Source of the DNA: Cytophagales bacterium
GTDB lineage: Bacteria > Bacteroidota > Bacteroidia > Cytophagales > 172606-1
Reading direction: 5' to 3'
DNA: 64,000 bases
Assembly: GCA_030448185.1 (NCBI GenBank)
Contig: JAUJNL010000004.1
Span: forward strand, 1 to 64,000
The position numbers and the translations under genes were made by a program. Shown here one piece after another: positions 39,812 to 49,467 of the stretch (its first letter is position 1; every line of letters begins with the position of its first letter). The notes beneath the pieces were generated by a model that saw only the letters and a list, made by a program, of their open reading frames with translations, was not told where the DNA came from and did not search any database.

Positions 39812-39946
39812 ATTGATAACGAACCTATTGTTGCCAACCGGATTTCAGGGACCGTAGCCCCGCCCGACCGGCACCTGTTGCTGGAGCAGGGCTGTCTTCA
39901 GTTAAAGTTTTGCATTACTGGGGGGACCTAAAAACCGTTTAGAAGA
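39812..39946 (+). pseudogene. CheB methylesterase fragment (partial duplicate)
   Basis: The nucleotide stretch ACGAACCTATTGTT...CCCGACCGGCACCTG matches 40743-40850 of the CheB-like gene downstream, encoding EPIVxNRIxxxxPPDRHLLLE. Only about 130 bp remain, and several bases differ, so this is an old partial duplication. Confidence 0.7.
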
Positions 39947-39974
39947 AAGAGAGCATGACAATGGCCTGCAATGA

Positions 39975-40200
39975 TCGAATCCCCATGGGCGGCTTTCAGG
40001 TGGGCTAATCTCAGGCCATTCATCACGGGCATGTTTATGTCGAGTAAGCGCCCGGGATAATCGACGGCTGCTGACAATGCGTTTGTAGATAGGCAAGGGC
40101 TTCCTGTCCATTGTGATGACGGGACGTTTCCTGGATCGGTTTTACTAATATACTGCTGACCGGATCATCAAAACCGGATTTGTGAAAGGGATCGCATCTT
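39975..40200 (-). pseudogene. Response-regulator receiver fragment
   Basis: Minus strand: SILVKPIQETSRHHNGQEAL, LAYLQTHCQQPSII, then after a frame change LLDINMPVMNGLRLAHLKAA, the phosphoacceptor motif. Neither end of the domain is intact. Confidence 0.65.
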
Positions 40201-40546
40201 CGTGATAGTACTATGACAGCTATACGAGAGAGAGCCAGGAAAATATTCACCCAATTACCGAAAATCAACTAAAAAAATAACAGGCCCCATAAGATGCACG
40301 AGAAGTTAAGACAAGTTAAGGCCAACAACTGTAAAAGAAAAGGTTAGTTTGATTGAGCCCGGTTAAAGAGATGCTACGTAAAGATTCATCCTAACTTGAA
40401 AAAGTTCTTCTACTGCCCTTATTATACTACTTGACACGTTACCATATAGGTATCTTGCATTGGCTGTTTTTTTCTAGTACCGCCCCGTGAAAGGTGCTTG
40501 TATTACGAGTGCCAGATTCCTTTCGACCTAGCGTAAACTTCTAATT

Positions 40547-41589
40547 TTGGAAAAGAAAAATATCATCGTCATTGGTGCCTCGGCGGGAGGCTTTGAGGCC
40601 ATTAAGCAACTTACGGCCGCCCTGCCAGCCGATCTGGATGCCGCTATTTTTATCGTATGGCATATGTCGCCGGATGTAACGGGCATATTACCGCAGGTGA
40701 TCAACCGGGAAAAAACGATGCTAGCGGCCAATGCGATTGATCACGAACCTATTGTTAGTAACCGTATTTATGTAGCCCCACCCGACCGGCACCTGCTGCT
40801 GGAGAAGGGCATCGTACGGATTACGAGAGGACCTAAAGAAAATCGTTTCCGGCCCGCGGTCGATCCTTTGTTTCGTTCCGCCGCCTATATCTATGGTGCC
40901 CGGGTCATCGGCATTGTATTATCCGGGGCATTAGATGATGGGACTTCCGGCTTATGGACGATAAAAAACCGGGGAGGCATTGCCATCGTGCAGGAACCGG
41001 CGGAAGCCGAAGTACCCTCAATGCCCGAAAACGCCATAGCCGCCGTGGAGGTAGACTACCGGGTGTCCATTGCCGAAATGGTTCCCCTGCTTATTCGCTT
41101 AACGAGCGAAACGGTGAAAAAAGTTACCCAATTTGATATGGAAGAGCAAAAAGACCGCTATGGAAGTAGCCATCGCCCGGCAGGACCATGCCCTGGAGCA
41201 AAGGGTGCTCGATGTGGGCAAGCTAACGCCTTATGCGTGTCCGGAATGTCATGGCGTGTTGTCAGCCATTACGGATGGTCCCATCATTCGCTACCGGTGC
41301 CACACGGGTCATGCCTATTCAGCCGACAGCCTCCTTACGACCATCACCGAAAAAATTGAAGATACGCTGTGGAGTGCCATCCGGGGAGTGGAGGAAAGTA
41401 TCCTGCTGCTCAACAATCTGGGCGACCACTATGCCGAAAAAATCAACCCAAGGTGGCCGCTATGTACTTTAAAAAGGCCAAAGAAGCCCAAAGTCGGGCA
41501 GAACTGGTACGCCAGACGGTTTTAGCCATGAGCATTTAACGACTACTCGCATCAGTAAGCAAGCCCACGAAGAAGAGGAGGGCAAGTAA
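40547..41589 (+). pseudogene. CheB-type protein-glutamate methylesterase, three frameshifts
   Basis: Starts at TTG 40547 (EKKNIIVIGASAGGFEAIKQ), an unusual start. Catalytic-triad motifs are present: Ser in GASAGG, His in IVWHMSPDVTG, Asp in LSGALDDGTSG. It lacks a receiver domain, like the stand-alone CheB proteins of this phylum. A C-terminal zinc-ribbon-like segment (YACPECHGVLSA, YRCHTGHAYS) follows in another frame. Frame losses occur near 41155 (A run), 41443 (A run) and 41528 (C run), each consistent with one missing base. The rebuilt protein would have about 345 residues and end QAHEEEEGK. Confidence 0.82.
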
Positions 41590-41773
41590 GCCAAAAAGAA
41601 TAATAGAAGTTGTGTTGTTTGCACACAGTTTATATCCGTATACTACCTCGTATTTATTTCTTCCGAACTAAACAGCAGAGACGCCCTCAACGCAGCGGGT
41701 TTTCTCACGCAGCGGGTCTTCCACAACTCAACCGTCTACCTATTTGGTAGAGGGTAAAAGCCCGTTTAGGGGT
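41590..41773. other. Spacer between CheB-type genes
   Basis: AT-rich, no gene. It contains an imperfect repeat of CGCAGCGGGT (about 41692 and 41710). Confidence 0.4.
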
Positions 41774-44700
41774 ATGGTAAAAGAAAAAGTAATGGAAATA
41801 AATAGATATTCTGATTTTCTCACCCAAAAGCCGCGCGGCTTTCTTATTGTTGGCCTGGGGGCATCGGCCGGTGGCATTCAGGCCCTTAGACAATTTTTTG
41901 AGCACGTGCCAGAAGACTCTCATATGGCCTACGTGGTTATTCTGCATCTTTCGCCGGACCACGATAGTAAGCTTGCCCAGGTACTTCAGGCGGTGACTAC
42001 CATTCCCGTTACCAAGGTGACGGAAAAGGTAAAAATAGAGCCGGATCATATCTACGTGGTGCCCCCAATCAGCATCTGATCATGGAAGATGGCTTTATTG
42101 CGCCTTCTATCAATCTGTACATGGAAGAAAGGCGCGCGCCCGTGGATATCTTTTTTCGGACACTAGCCGATTCTCATGGTCCCCGGGCCGTTAGTGTGAT
42201 TTTATCCGGCACAGGCGCTAACGGTTCGATGGGGTTAAAACGAGTAAAAGAAGGGGGCGGTGCTGCCTACGTGCAAAATCCCCGCGAGGCGGAATTTAAT
42301 GAAATGCCCCGTAATGCAATCGCTACCGAGCTGATTGATGAAGTACCTACCGGTAGCGGAGATCCCCGGCCACATCGTTGCCTACCGCAATAGCCTGAGC
42401 ACCGTGGAAATTGCCGTGGAGGCCGCCCAGCCGCCCGAGCCCGAGCAGCAGGCCCTGCGCGGCATACTTACGCAATTGCGCCTGCGCACCGGTCACGATT
42501 TTTCCAATTACAAACGGCCCACGCTGCTGCGGCGGGTTGAACGCCGCATCAACGTGCGCGATTTGCCCGACCTGCCGAGCTACGCGACCTTTTTGCAGCA
42601 AAATAGTGAGGAGAGTAAGGCCGCTGAAAGATTTGCTGATCTCGGTTACCAATTTCTTCCGGGATAAAAAGCCGTTTGCCGCCCTGGAAGGGGATATTCT
42701 CCCGGCACTCTTCCGGGATAAGAACTCGGACGACGAGGTAAGAATATGGGTAGCCGGTTGTGCTACCGGGGAAGAAGCCTATTCGCTGGCCATGCTGGTG
42801 GCCGAAAGAACTACAGGAGTACTGGATGCCCCTAAAGTACACATATTTGCCACCGACCTGGATGAAGCCGCCATTTCGGCGGCCCGCGAAGGGCTGTATA
42901 CGCTCAACGATGCCGCCGATGTTTCGGCCGAACGGCTGCAGCGTTTCTTTAAAAAAGAAGGTGATCGCTACCGGGTAATACGCGAGATCCGGGAAATGAT
43001 CCTGTTTGCCAATCACAACTTTTTAAAAGACCCACCTTTTTCGCGCCTGGACCTGGTGAGTTGTAGAAATGTGCTCATCTACCTCAACGCCACGGCGCAG
43101 GAACGGGTGATGGAAACGTTTCATTTTGCTTTAAAACCGGGCGGCTTCCTGTTTCTGGGTTCAGCCGAGTCGGTGGACGGCGCCAGCGACCTGTATGCCA
43201 CGATGAGCCGGGAGAACCGGATCTACCAGGCCCGGCAAACTTCTATTCGTCACTACCCGGTGCCCGAATCAGTACCTCACCTGCAACCTAGGCAGCCGCC
43301 GGCCGTGAAGCCCAACGAAGCGGAAACCCGTCAACCAAACCGTCTTTCTTTTGGGGAACTGCACCAGAAACTGTTGGAACAATACGCGCCGCCTTCCCTG
43401 GTGGTAAATGAGGAATATGAGATCATGCACATGTCGGAAAAAGTAGGAAGCTTCCTCCAATTTTCGGGCGGGGAACCCACTAAAAACCTGCTCAAACTGA
43501 TTAAGCCCGAGTTAAGGCTGGAAGTCCGGTCCGCCCTCTACCAGGCCCTGCAAGGGCAAACAGCCATTGAAGCCAGGAATGTGGCATGGACTCAGAATGG
43601 GGAAACTCAGTCGTTAACCATCCATGTAAAACCGGTAACCAAACCGGGAGATCCGGCAAAAGGCTTCCTGCTGGTACTTTTTGAACCGCAGGAGCCGGAG
43701 CAGAACCAGGAAAAGGTAGTGCTAGCGGCCGATGAACAAATCGCCCGGCAATTGGAAGAAGAGCTGATTCGGGTGAAAGCCCAGTTAAGACTCACGGTTG
43801 AGCAGCACGAATACCAGGACGAAGAGTTAAAGGCGTCCAATGAGGAATTGCAGGCCATGAACGAAGAGTTGCGCTCGGCCGCCGAAGAACTCGAAACCAG
43901 TAAGGAAGAATTGCAATCAATCAATGAAGAGCTGCGCACGGTAAATCAGGAGCTGAAGGTAAAGATCGAAGAAATAAGCATTACCAGCAACAATTTGCAG
44001 AACTTGATCAATTCGGCGGATGTAGCCACCATTTTCCTCGACCGCGCGTTCTGCACCCGGTTCTATACCCCGGCGGCGCGGTACATTTTTAACCTGATTC
44101 CTTCCGACTACGGCCGCCCCATTTCGGATATTACCCACCGGCTGGAAAATGGCAATTTGCTGCCCGACGCCGAAACCGTCCTGGAAAAGCTTACTGTTAT
44201 TGAACGGGAGGTAACCACAACCGACGGGCGGGCTTTTATGATGCGGATCTTACCCTACCGCACCACCGAAGACCGAATAAACGGAGTGGTGATCACATTT
44301 TTTGATATCACCCTGCGTAAACAGGCGGAAAAAGCGTTGCTTGAGTCCGAACAACGCTTACGCTTACTCATAGAGAGTGCTAAGGACTATGCCATCCTTT
44401 CCATCAATACCCACAGACAGGTAGTAAGCTGGAGCAGTGGGGCGCAAACGATGTTTGGGTACGGGGAAGCCGACATTATGGGCAAATCCGGTGACCTTAT
44501 TTTCGTCCCGGAAGACCGTGACCAACAGGTGCCGGAATGGGAAGCCGAGACGGCAGCAAAAGAAGGGCGGGCCGAAAATGAGCGCTTGCACCTGCGCCAG
44601 GATGGTTCCCGCTTCTGGGGGTCGGGGATTACCCATTCGTTGCGTGATGAGGAAGGCAAAACTATTGGCTTCGTAAAAATAATCCGGGATCTGACCGGTC

Positions 44701-46964
44701 AGAAGCAAGCCGAAGCGGATTTGCGCCAAGCGGAAGAAAGGTATCGGTCCCAACTTGAAACGGAGGTGCACAAGCGTACCGCCGAATTAAAAGAAAGCCG
44801 GGACCAGTATTTAGCCTTGGTGGAGAATACCCCCGATGTGATTACCCGGTGGGATAAAGAGTTAAAGCTGGTCTTTGCCAACAGCGCCTTCCAAAGCATA
44901 ACCGGCGTTCGTAATGAGCGCTTGCTGGGCAAAACCAACCGCCAGATGGGGCAGCCCGACGAACTAGTCCTGCCTTACCTGAATAGTCTGAGGAAGGCAT
45001 TTGAAACGGAAGAAACCGTAGAGCACTTTCATTCTTTCCCCACACCAGACGGGGAAGCCTATTTTTATTCCCGGATTACCCCGGAAAAAAATGCGGCCGG
45101 GGAAGTAGAAACTGTATTAGCCACGGCTAGAGATATTACCCAGATAAGAAAATCCGAGCAGGAGATAAAGCAAAGCCAACAGCTGCTCAAAGCTACGATG
45201 AACAGTTCTTTGGACATGCTACAGGTGTTTGAAGCAGTTCGGGACGAGTACGGAGCAATTGTGGATTTCCGATGGATTCTGAACAACCACGCGGCAGAAA
45301 AGGTATTCGGTAATGTGATTGGCAAAAACTTATTGCCATTAAACCCAGGTGTGGTAGAAGCAGGAATTTTTGACACCTTTAAACAGGTGGTAGAAACAGG
45401 CGTAACAGACTTTTCCGAAAGACATTATGTCCATGAACAGTTTAATGGTTGGTTTTATCAATCCGTCGTGAAACTGGGTGATGGGGTTGTTACAACCACA
45501 GTTGACATTACGGAACGCAAAAAAGCGGAGCTGGAGATCATTTTGAGCAAGCAGTTTTTGCAATCTATAATGGACAGTTCCCTAGATGTGATCCAGGTCT
45601 TTGACGCGGTTCGAGACGAGTCCGGTAACATTGTAGACTTCACCTGGAAAGGGATTAATCGCCGCGGAATTGAACAATTGGGCGAAGTGGTTGGCAAAAG
45701 TGTGCTGGCGCAAAACCCTGGGGTTGTTTCATCAGGCGTTTTTGAGCGGATGGTACAGGTTGTGGAGAGCGGGTCGCCTTACGAGCAGGAGCAATACTAT
45801 GCCTATGAACAGTTTCCGAATCACTGGTTTTATCTCACGGTAGTTAAGCATGCCGATGGCGTGATCCTTACCACTAAGGATATTACGGCCCATAAGAAAG
45901 CCGAAGCGGAAAGATTAAAAAGCTTAACGCTGTTACAACAATCCGAAGAAGTAGCTAAGTCGGGCAGTTGGGAGTACGATATGGCTACCGGCTTATTCAG
46001 CTGGAGTGAAGGCATGTACCGCCTGTTTGGGTTACCCATTGGCAGCCCTATCGGGCTAGAGACATATGTAGACTACGTCATTGAGGAAGACCGCTCCATC
46101 GCCGAAAAGGTTATCCACACGCTTTCAACGGGGCAAAAGGCGCTGGAAGAAATCCTGCGGATTAAGGTAAACGGTGAGGTAGTTACGCTCAAGATCAAGG
46201 CTACCCTGCTGAGAGACCAGACCGGAAAGCCGGTAAAAATGCTGGGGGCAGATATAGATATAAGTGAAGTCAAAGGACTAGAGCAGGAAAATCTCCGGAT
46301 CCGCCTGGAGCAGCAGCAACAATTACTCCATGCGATTTTAGAAGCCCAGGAAGAAGATCGCAGAAGAATATCGGAATCTTTGCACAACGGGGTAGGGCAA
46401 ATCCTGTACGCCACCAAACTCAACTTAAACCGGGTGGAAATCAGTATTGCCAACGGCAATACGGCCCAGATAGGGGAAGGCATCGAGAAAACGGAAGCCC
46501 TGCTTACGGAAGCTATTCAAGAAACCCGGAGGGCTTCCCATGAACTGGTGCCCATGCTGCTCAAGGAATTCGGCCTCAATAAAGCCATCAGCGACTTTTG
46601 TCAACGTTTTTCGGGTAGCGGCATTGCTTTCTCCTGTCATGGACTTGAGGAAAGGTTAGCCGATTACCTGGAGATGGCCATTTACCGCATCTCTCAGGAA
46701 CTGGTTAATAATATCGTCAAACATTCGAAGGCTACCCGGGCCCGGATTGAAGTAACCCGGGATGAGAAGTTTATCTATATTGAGGCTCAGGACAACGGGA
46801 GGGGAATAAGTGCAGACAGAAGGGGGGATACCCAGCAGAAGGGGATTGGGCTCAAAACCATTGAGGACCGGGTAAAACTACTGAGGGGAACCCTGGAGAT
46901 AGAATCCGGGACCGGGAAGGGTACCCTGATTACCATCGTTTTGCCCCTTCCGCAACAAAGGTAA
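41774..46964 (+). pseudogene. CheB-CheR-PAS-histidine kinase fusion, N-terminal frameshifts
   Basis: About 1730 codons. The CheB domain starts FLIVGLGASAGGIQALRQFF with HLSPDHDSK and LSGTGANGSMG. The CheR methyltransferase follows (TGHDFSNYKRPTLLRRVERR, WVAGCATGEEAYSLAMLV, LVSCRNVLIYL). Then come a long coiled coil (about 43740-43990, repeats of SNEELQAMNEELRSAAEELE type), at least five PAS domains, HisKA_3 (RRRISESLHNGVGQILYATK) and HATPase_c. Frame changes are near 42068 (C run, one base short), 42345 and 42615. From about 42620 to 46964 the frame is clean. Known fusions of this type link methyl-modifying enzymes to a kinase. If the frameshifts are real, only CheR-kinase translation would remain, without a proper start. 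Confidence 0.85.
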
Positions 46965-47049
46965 TCTTATACCCGTTACCATAACCCGGAAGGGTTGTAC
47001 TTGAAAGAAAAGAATTGTACTCGGAGCCCTTACCCACTCCCCCACTAGC

Positions 47050-47856
47050 ATGATACGGATACTCCTTGTGGATGACCATAAAATTGTACGGGATGGCATG
47101 AAATCCATACTAGCCCTTTTGCCCGGTGAATTTGAACTATTGGGGAAGCGGCTACGGGCCGGAAGCCATTGCCTTTCTGGAAAGACAAGCTGCAGCAGGA
47201 CAAGCAGTAGAGGGCCAGTCAGTGAAAGAACAGGCAGTGGATGTCGTGCTGATGGATATTTCCATGCCCGCAGGACCGGAAGGGATGGATGATCCAGCGG
47301 CGATCCCCTGAACGGAATAGAGGCTACCCGCTATATCAGGGAGCATTTTCCTTTCGTAAAAGTGCTTATGCTCACCATGCTCGATAAGGAACAGTTTATC
47401 CTGGAAGCCAGCCAGGCCGGAGCGCATGGATACGTCCTTAAAACGGCCGGGCATAAAGAAATTCTCCATGCGATCCGCACCCTGCACGAGGGAGAAGAGT
47501 ATTTCAGTCCGGAGGTAGCCAGAATTCTCATTAACCGGCTCCAGTCCCTTTCCCCAAACCAAAACCCGTTCCTCAAAACCCAGCAAGGTTCTTCGGTTAC
47601 TAATTCCCCGGATACTGGTTCTGTAGCAGCTGCCCAAGCCGATGATTCAGCTCCCCTGCCGGCTGGTCTCACCCGAAGAGAATTAGAAGTCTTGCAACTC
47701 ATTGCTCAGGGATACACTACCATTGACATTGCCGAAAGGCTGTTTAACAGCCGCCGCACCATTGAAACCCACCGGCAAAACCTGCTTACCAAAACCCAGT
47801 GCAACAATACAGCCGCCCTGATTCGCTTTGCCGTCCAGCAGGGACTCGTTACGTAA
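47050..47856 (+). pseudogene. NarL/LuxR-family response regulator, frameshifted
   Basis: Starts MIRILLVDDHKIVRDGMKSI. After one shift the frame gives YGPEAIAFLERQ and the phosphoacceptor VVLMDISMPAGPEG. After a second (near 47308) it gives LNGIEATRYIREHFPFVKVL, then AHGYVLKTAGHKEILHAI and a complete LuxR helix-turn-helix (LTRRELEVLQLIAQGYTTID, SRRTIETHRQNLLTKT). The linker between receiver beta-3 and alpha-3 is unusually long (GPEGMDDPAAI). It follows the CheB-CheR-kinase by 86 bp and is its likely partner. At least two frame changes separate the receiver pieces. Confidence 0.8.
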
Positions 47857-48085
47857 CAGGGACTCGTGCAGTAAGCGAGTAACGAGAGGGTTCTATCTTG
47901 AGTCTTCTCCAGCCTGCTTACAGTCTCCGATTAAATCCTGCTGTTGAATTTTGGGGTAAACTTCGGCCTGTCAGGCCCCTATTTTTCATACAGAAAGTAA
48001 AGCGAGTACTCGGAACGAAAAAGGTTCCAATAAAGAGGCAGTTCGAATCACTCCGGCTAATGGGTAAAAGTGTAGTTTTACACCC

Positions 48086-48900
48086 ATGGCGCAAGATTTC
48101 GATAAAATCTTCCGGGAGGTATTGAAAGATCTGTTTCCCACGCTAGCCCAGAAAGTGTTAGGCATTCCCTCAGGAGAGTACAAGGCTTTGCCAGGCGATT
48201 TACAGTATACTTCGGAACGAAAAGCTGATCAATTGTGGGAAGTAATACCTGATCAAGGAGAACGCTTCATCCTGCATTGCGAGTTGCAGACCACCAACGA
48301 TAAGCAGATGCTCTCCCGTATGCTGCTTCTACCACGCATTTTTATATTACCAGAAGAAACTACCAATCCGCCAATACGTCATCTATCCAATACGTCATCT
48401 TTGTAGGTAAGGATAAGCTGCAGATGGAGCACCAATTGCAATCCGAAAAGCTCACCTACTCCTACCAATTAATTGATTTACGCTCCTTATCAGCCCTTTT
48501 TAGAATCCTCCAGCAGTCAGGAGGTATTGCTCACCATTCTAGCTGACTTTCAAGGGGAGCCAGCTGACTTGATTGCTGCAAAGATTATCACTAAATTGGA
48601 GCAAGTCTGTGAAGGTAAGCTGGAGTTAGCGCAACGAGCCTTGCAACTGCTTCGTTTAGCGGTATTAAGAAATTGAGGTAAAACTGTATTTGACACTGCA
48701 AAAAAATGGCCATTACAATCGATATTAAAGAAGACACCCTCTACCGGGAGGTCTACCAGGAAGGTGAACTAGAGGGTAAAGAAAAAGCAGCTTTGAACAT
48801 GCTCAAGAAGGGTATGGCTGTTGCGCTCATTAGTGAGATTACCGAACTGCCTCAAGCACGTATTGCTCAGCTCAAGCAGCAACTGGAAGCCGACAAGTAA
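48086..48900 (+). pseudogene. Rpn/YhgA-like PD-(D/E)XK nuclease-family gene, frameshifted
   Basis: The first frame (48086-48406) has the typical head: FPTLAQKVLGIPSGEYKALP, RKADQLWEVIPDQGERFILH, CELQTTNDKQM, the nuclease-core pattern D-x(n)-E-x-Q. The next pieces, in other frames, are PYQPFLESSSSQEVLLTILA and GKLELAQRALQLLRLAVLRN. The tail in the 48706-48900 frame reads YREVYQEGELEGKEKAALNM. Length and order fit the Rpn recombination-promoting/transposase-like nuclease family. Two or more frame changes; probably inactive. Confidence 0.65.
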
Positions 48901-49467
48901 CGGCATTAAGAAATTACTGGTTCTCACTCCCTTGCACTAAGAGAAGTGTGGAAATGTCCAGTCCTGTGGATAAAGCCCTGCTTTCCCCACCAGTCCTTTG
49001 ACTAGTAGCTCTTCCTGTTAGCTCCTCAGCTACTTACCAACATTCCCACACTCTAGTAATAAGTTAATTTTTAGTAATTATTTCTTCCTAAAGAAGACTC
49101 TCCTCCAGTCACTTCCTTTCTAACTAGTAACCGTAATGAAAAACGGTCGATTCTCGATTTATCTCCTGTCTGAAAAACAGGGGGCTTGACATAACAGGCT
49201 CACTACCACGTAGAACATGAGGATTGTGACCATGACCATCATAAACACTGCAAACATGACCATGATGAACATGGCAATTGCAAGCATGACCCTCATGACC
49301 ATTACGAGGGACACGAAGTCATTCGGATTGAAGTAAAGGACTAATCTGCCTATTTAAGGAGCATAAATCAGGTAAATGGGAGGAAGCCTTCCGCAACCTG
49401 ATGTTACCTGATTAGTTACTGCTAAAGGATTGATTCCGGCAGTAAGCGAAAAGATTCTGGGCTTTCA
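48901..49467. other. Intergenic region holding a His-rich gene remnant
   Basis: Apart from the 49195-49344 fragment, nothing is recognised. The sequence is AT-rich and contains no convincing promoter or hairpin. Confidence 0.5.
49195..49344 (+). pseudogene. His/Asp/Cys-rich C-terminal fragment (metal-binding tail)
   Basis: 49 codons open in frame from just after a TAA to a TAA at 49342. The composition is extreme: about a third His, with Asp, Lys and Cys (EHEDCDHDHHKHCKHDHDEH). It ends EVIRIEVKD. No start codon lies in frame, so it is either the tail of a lost gene or a very short peptide from a non-standard start. Such tails occur on metal-transport and metal-sensing proteins; I cannot name which. 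Confidence 0.45.

Noticed and set aside
42411-42620. First ~70 residues of the 1517-codon frame as the real N-terminus of the CheR-kinase
   Set aside because: They are an out-of-frame reading of the CheR N-domain (TGHDFSNYKRPTLLRR is in another frame), so the true gene starts upstream in the CheB part.
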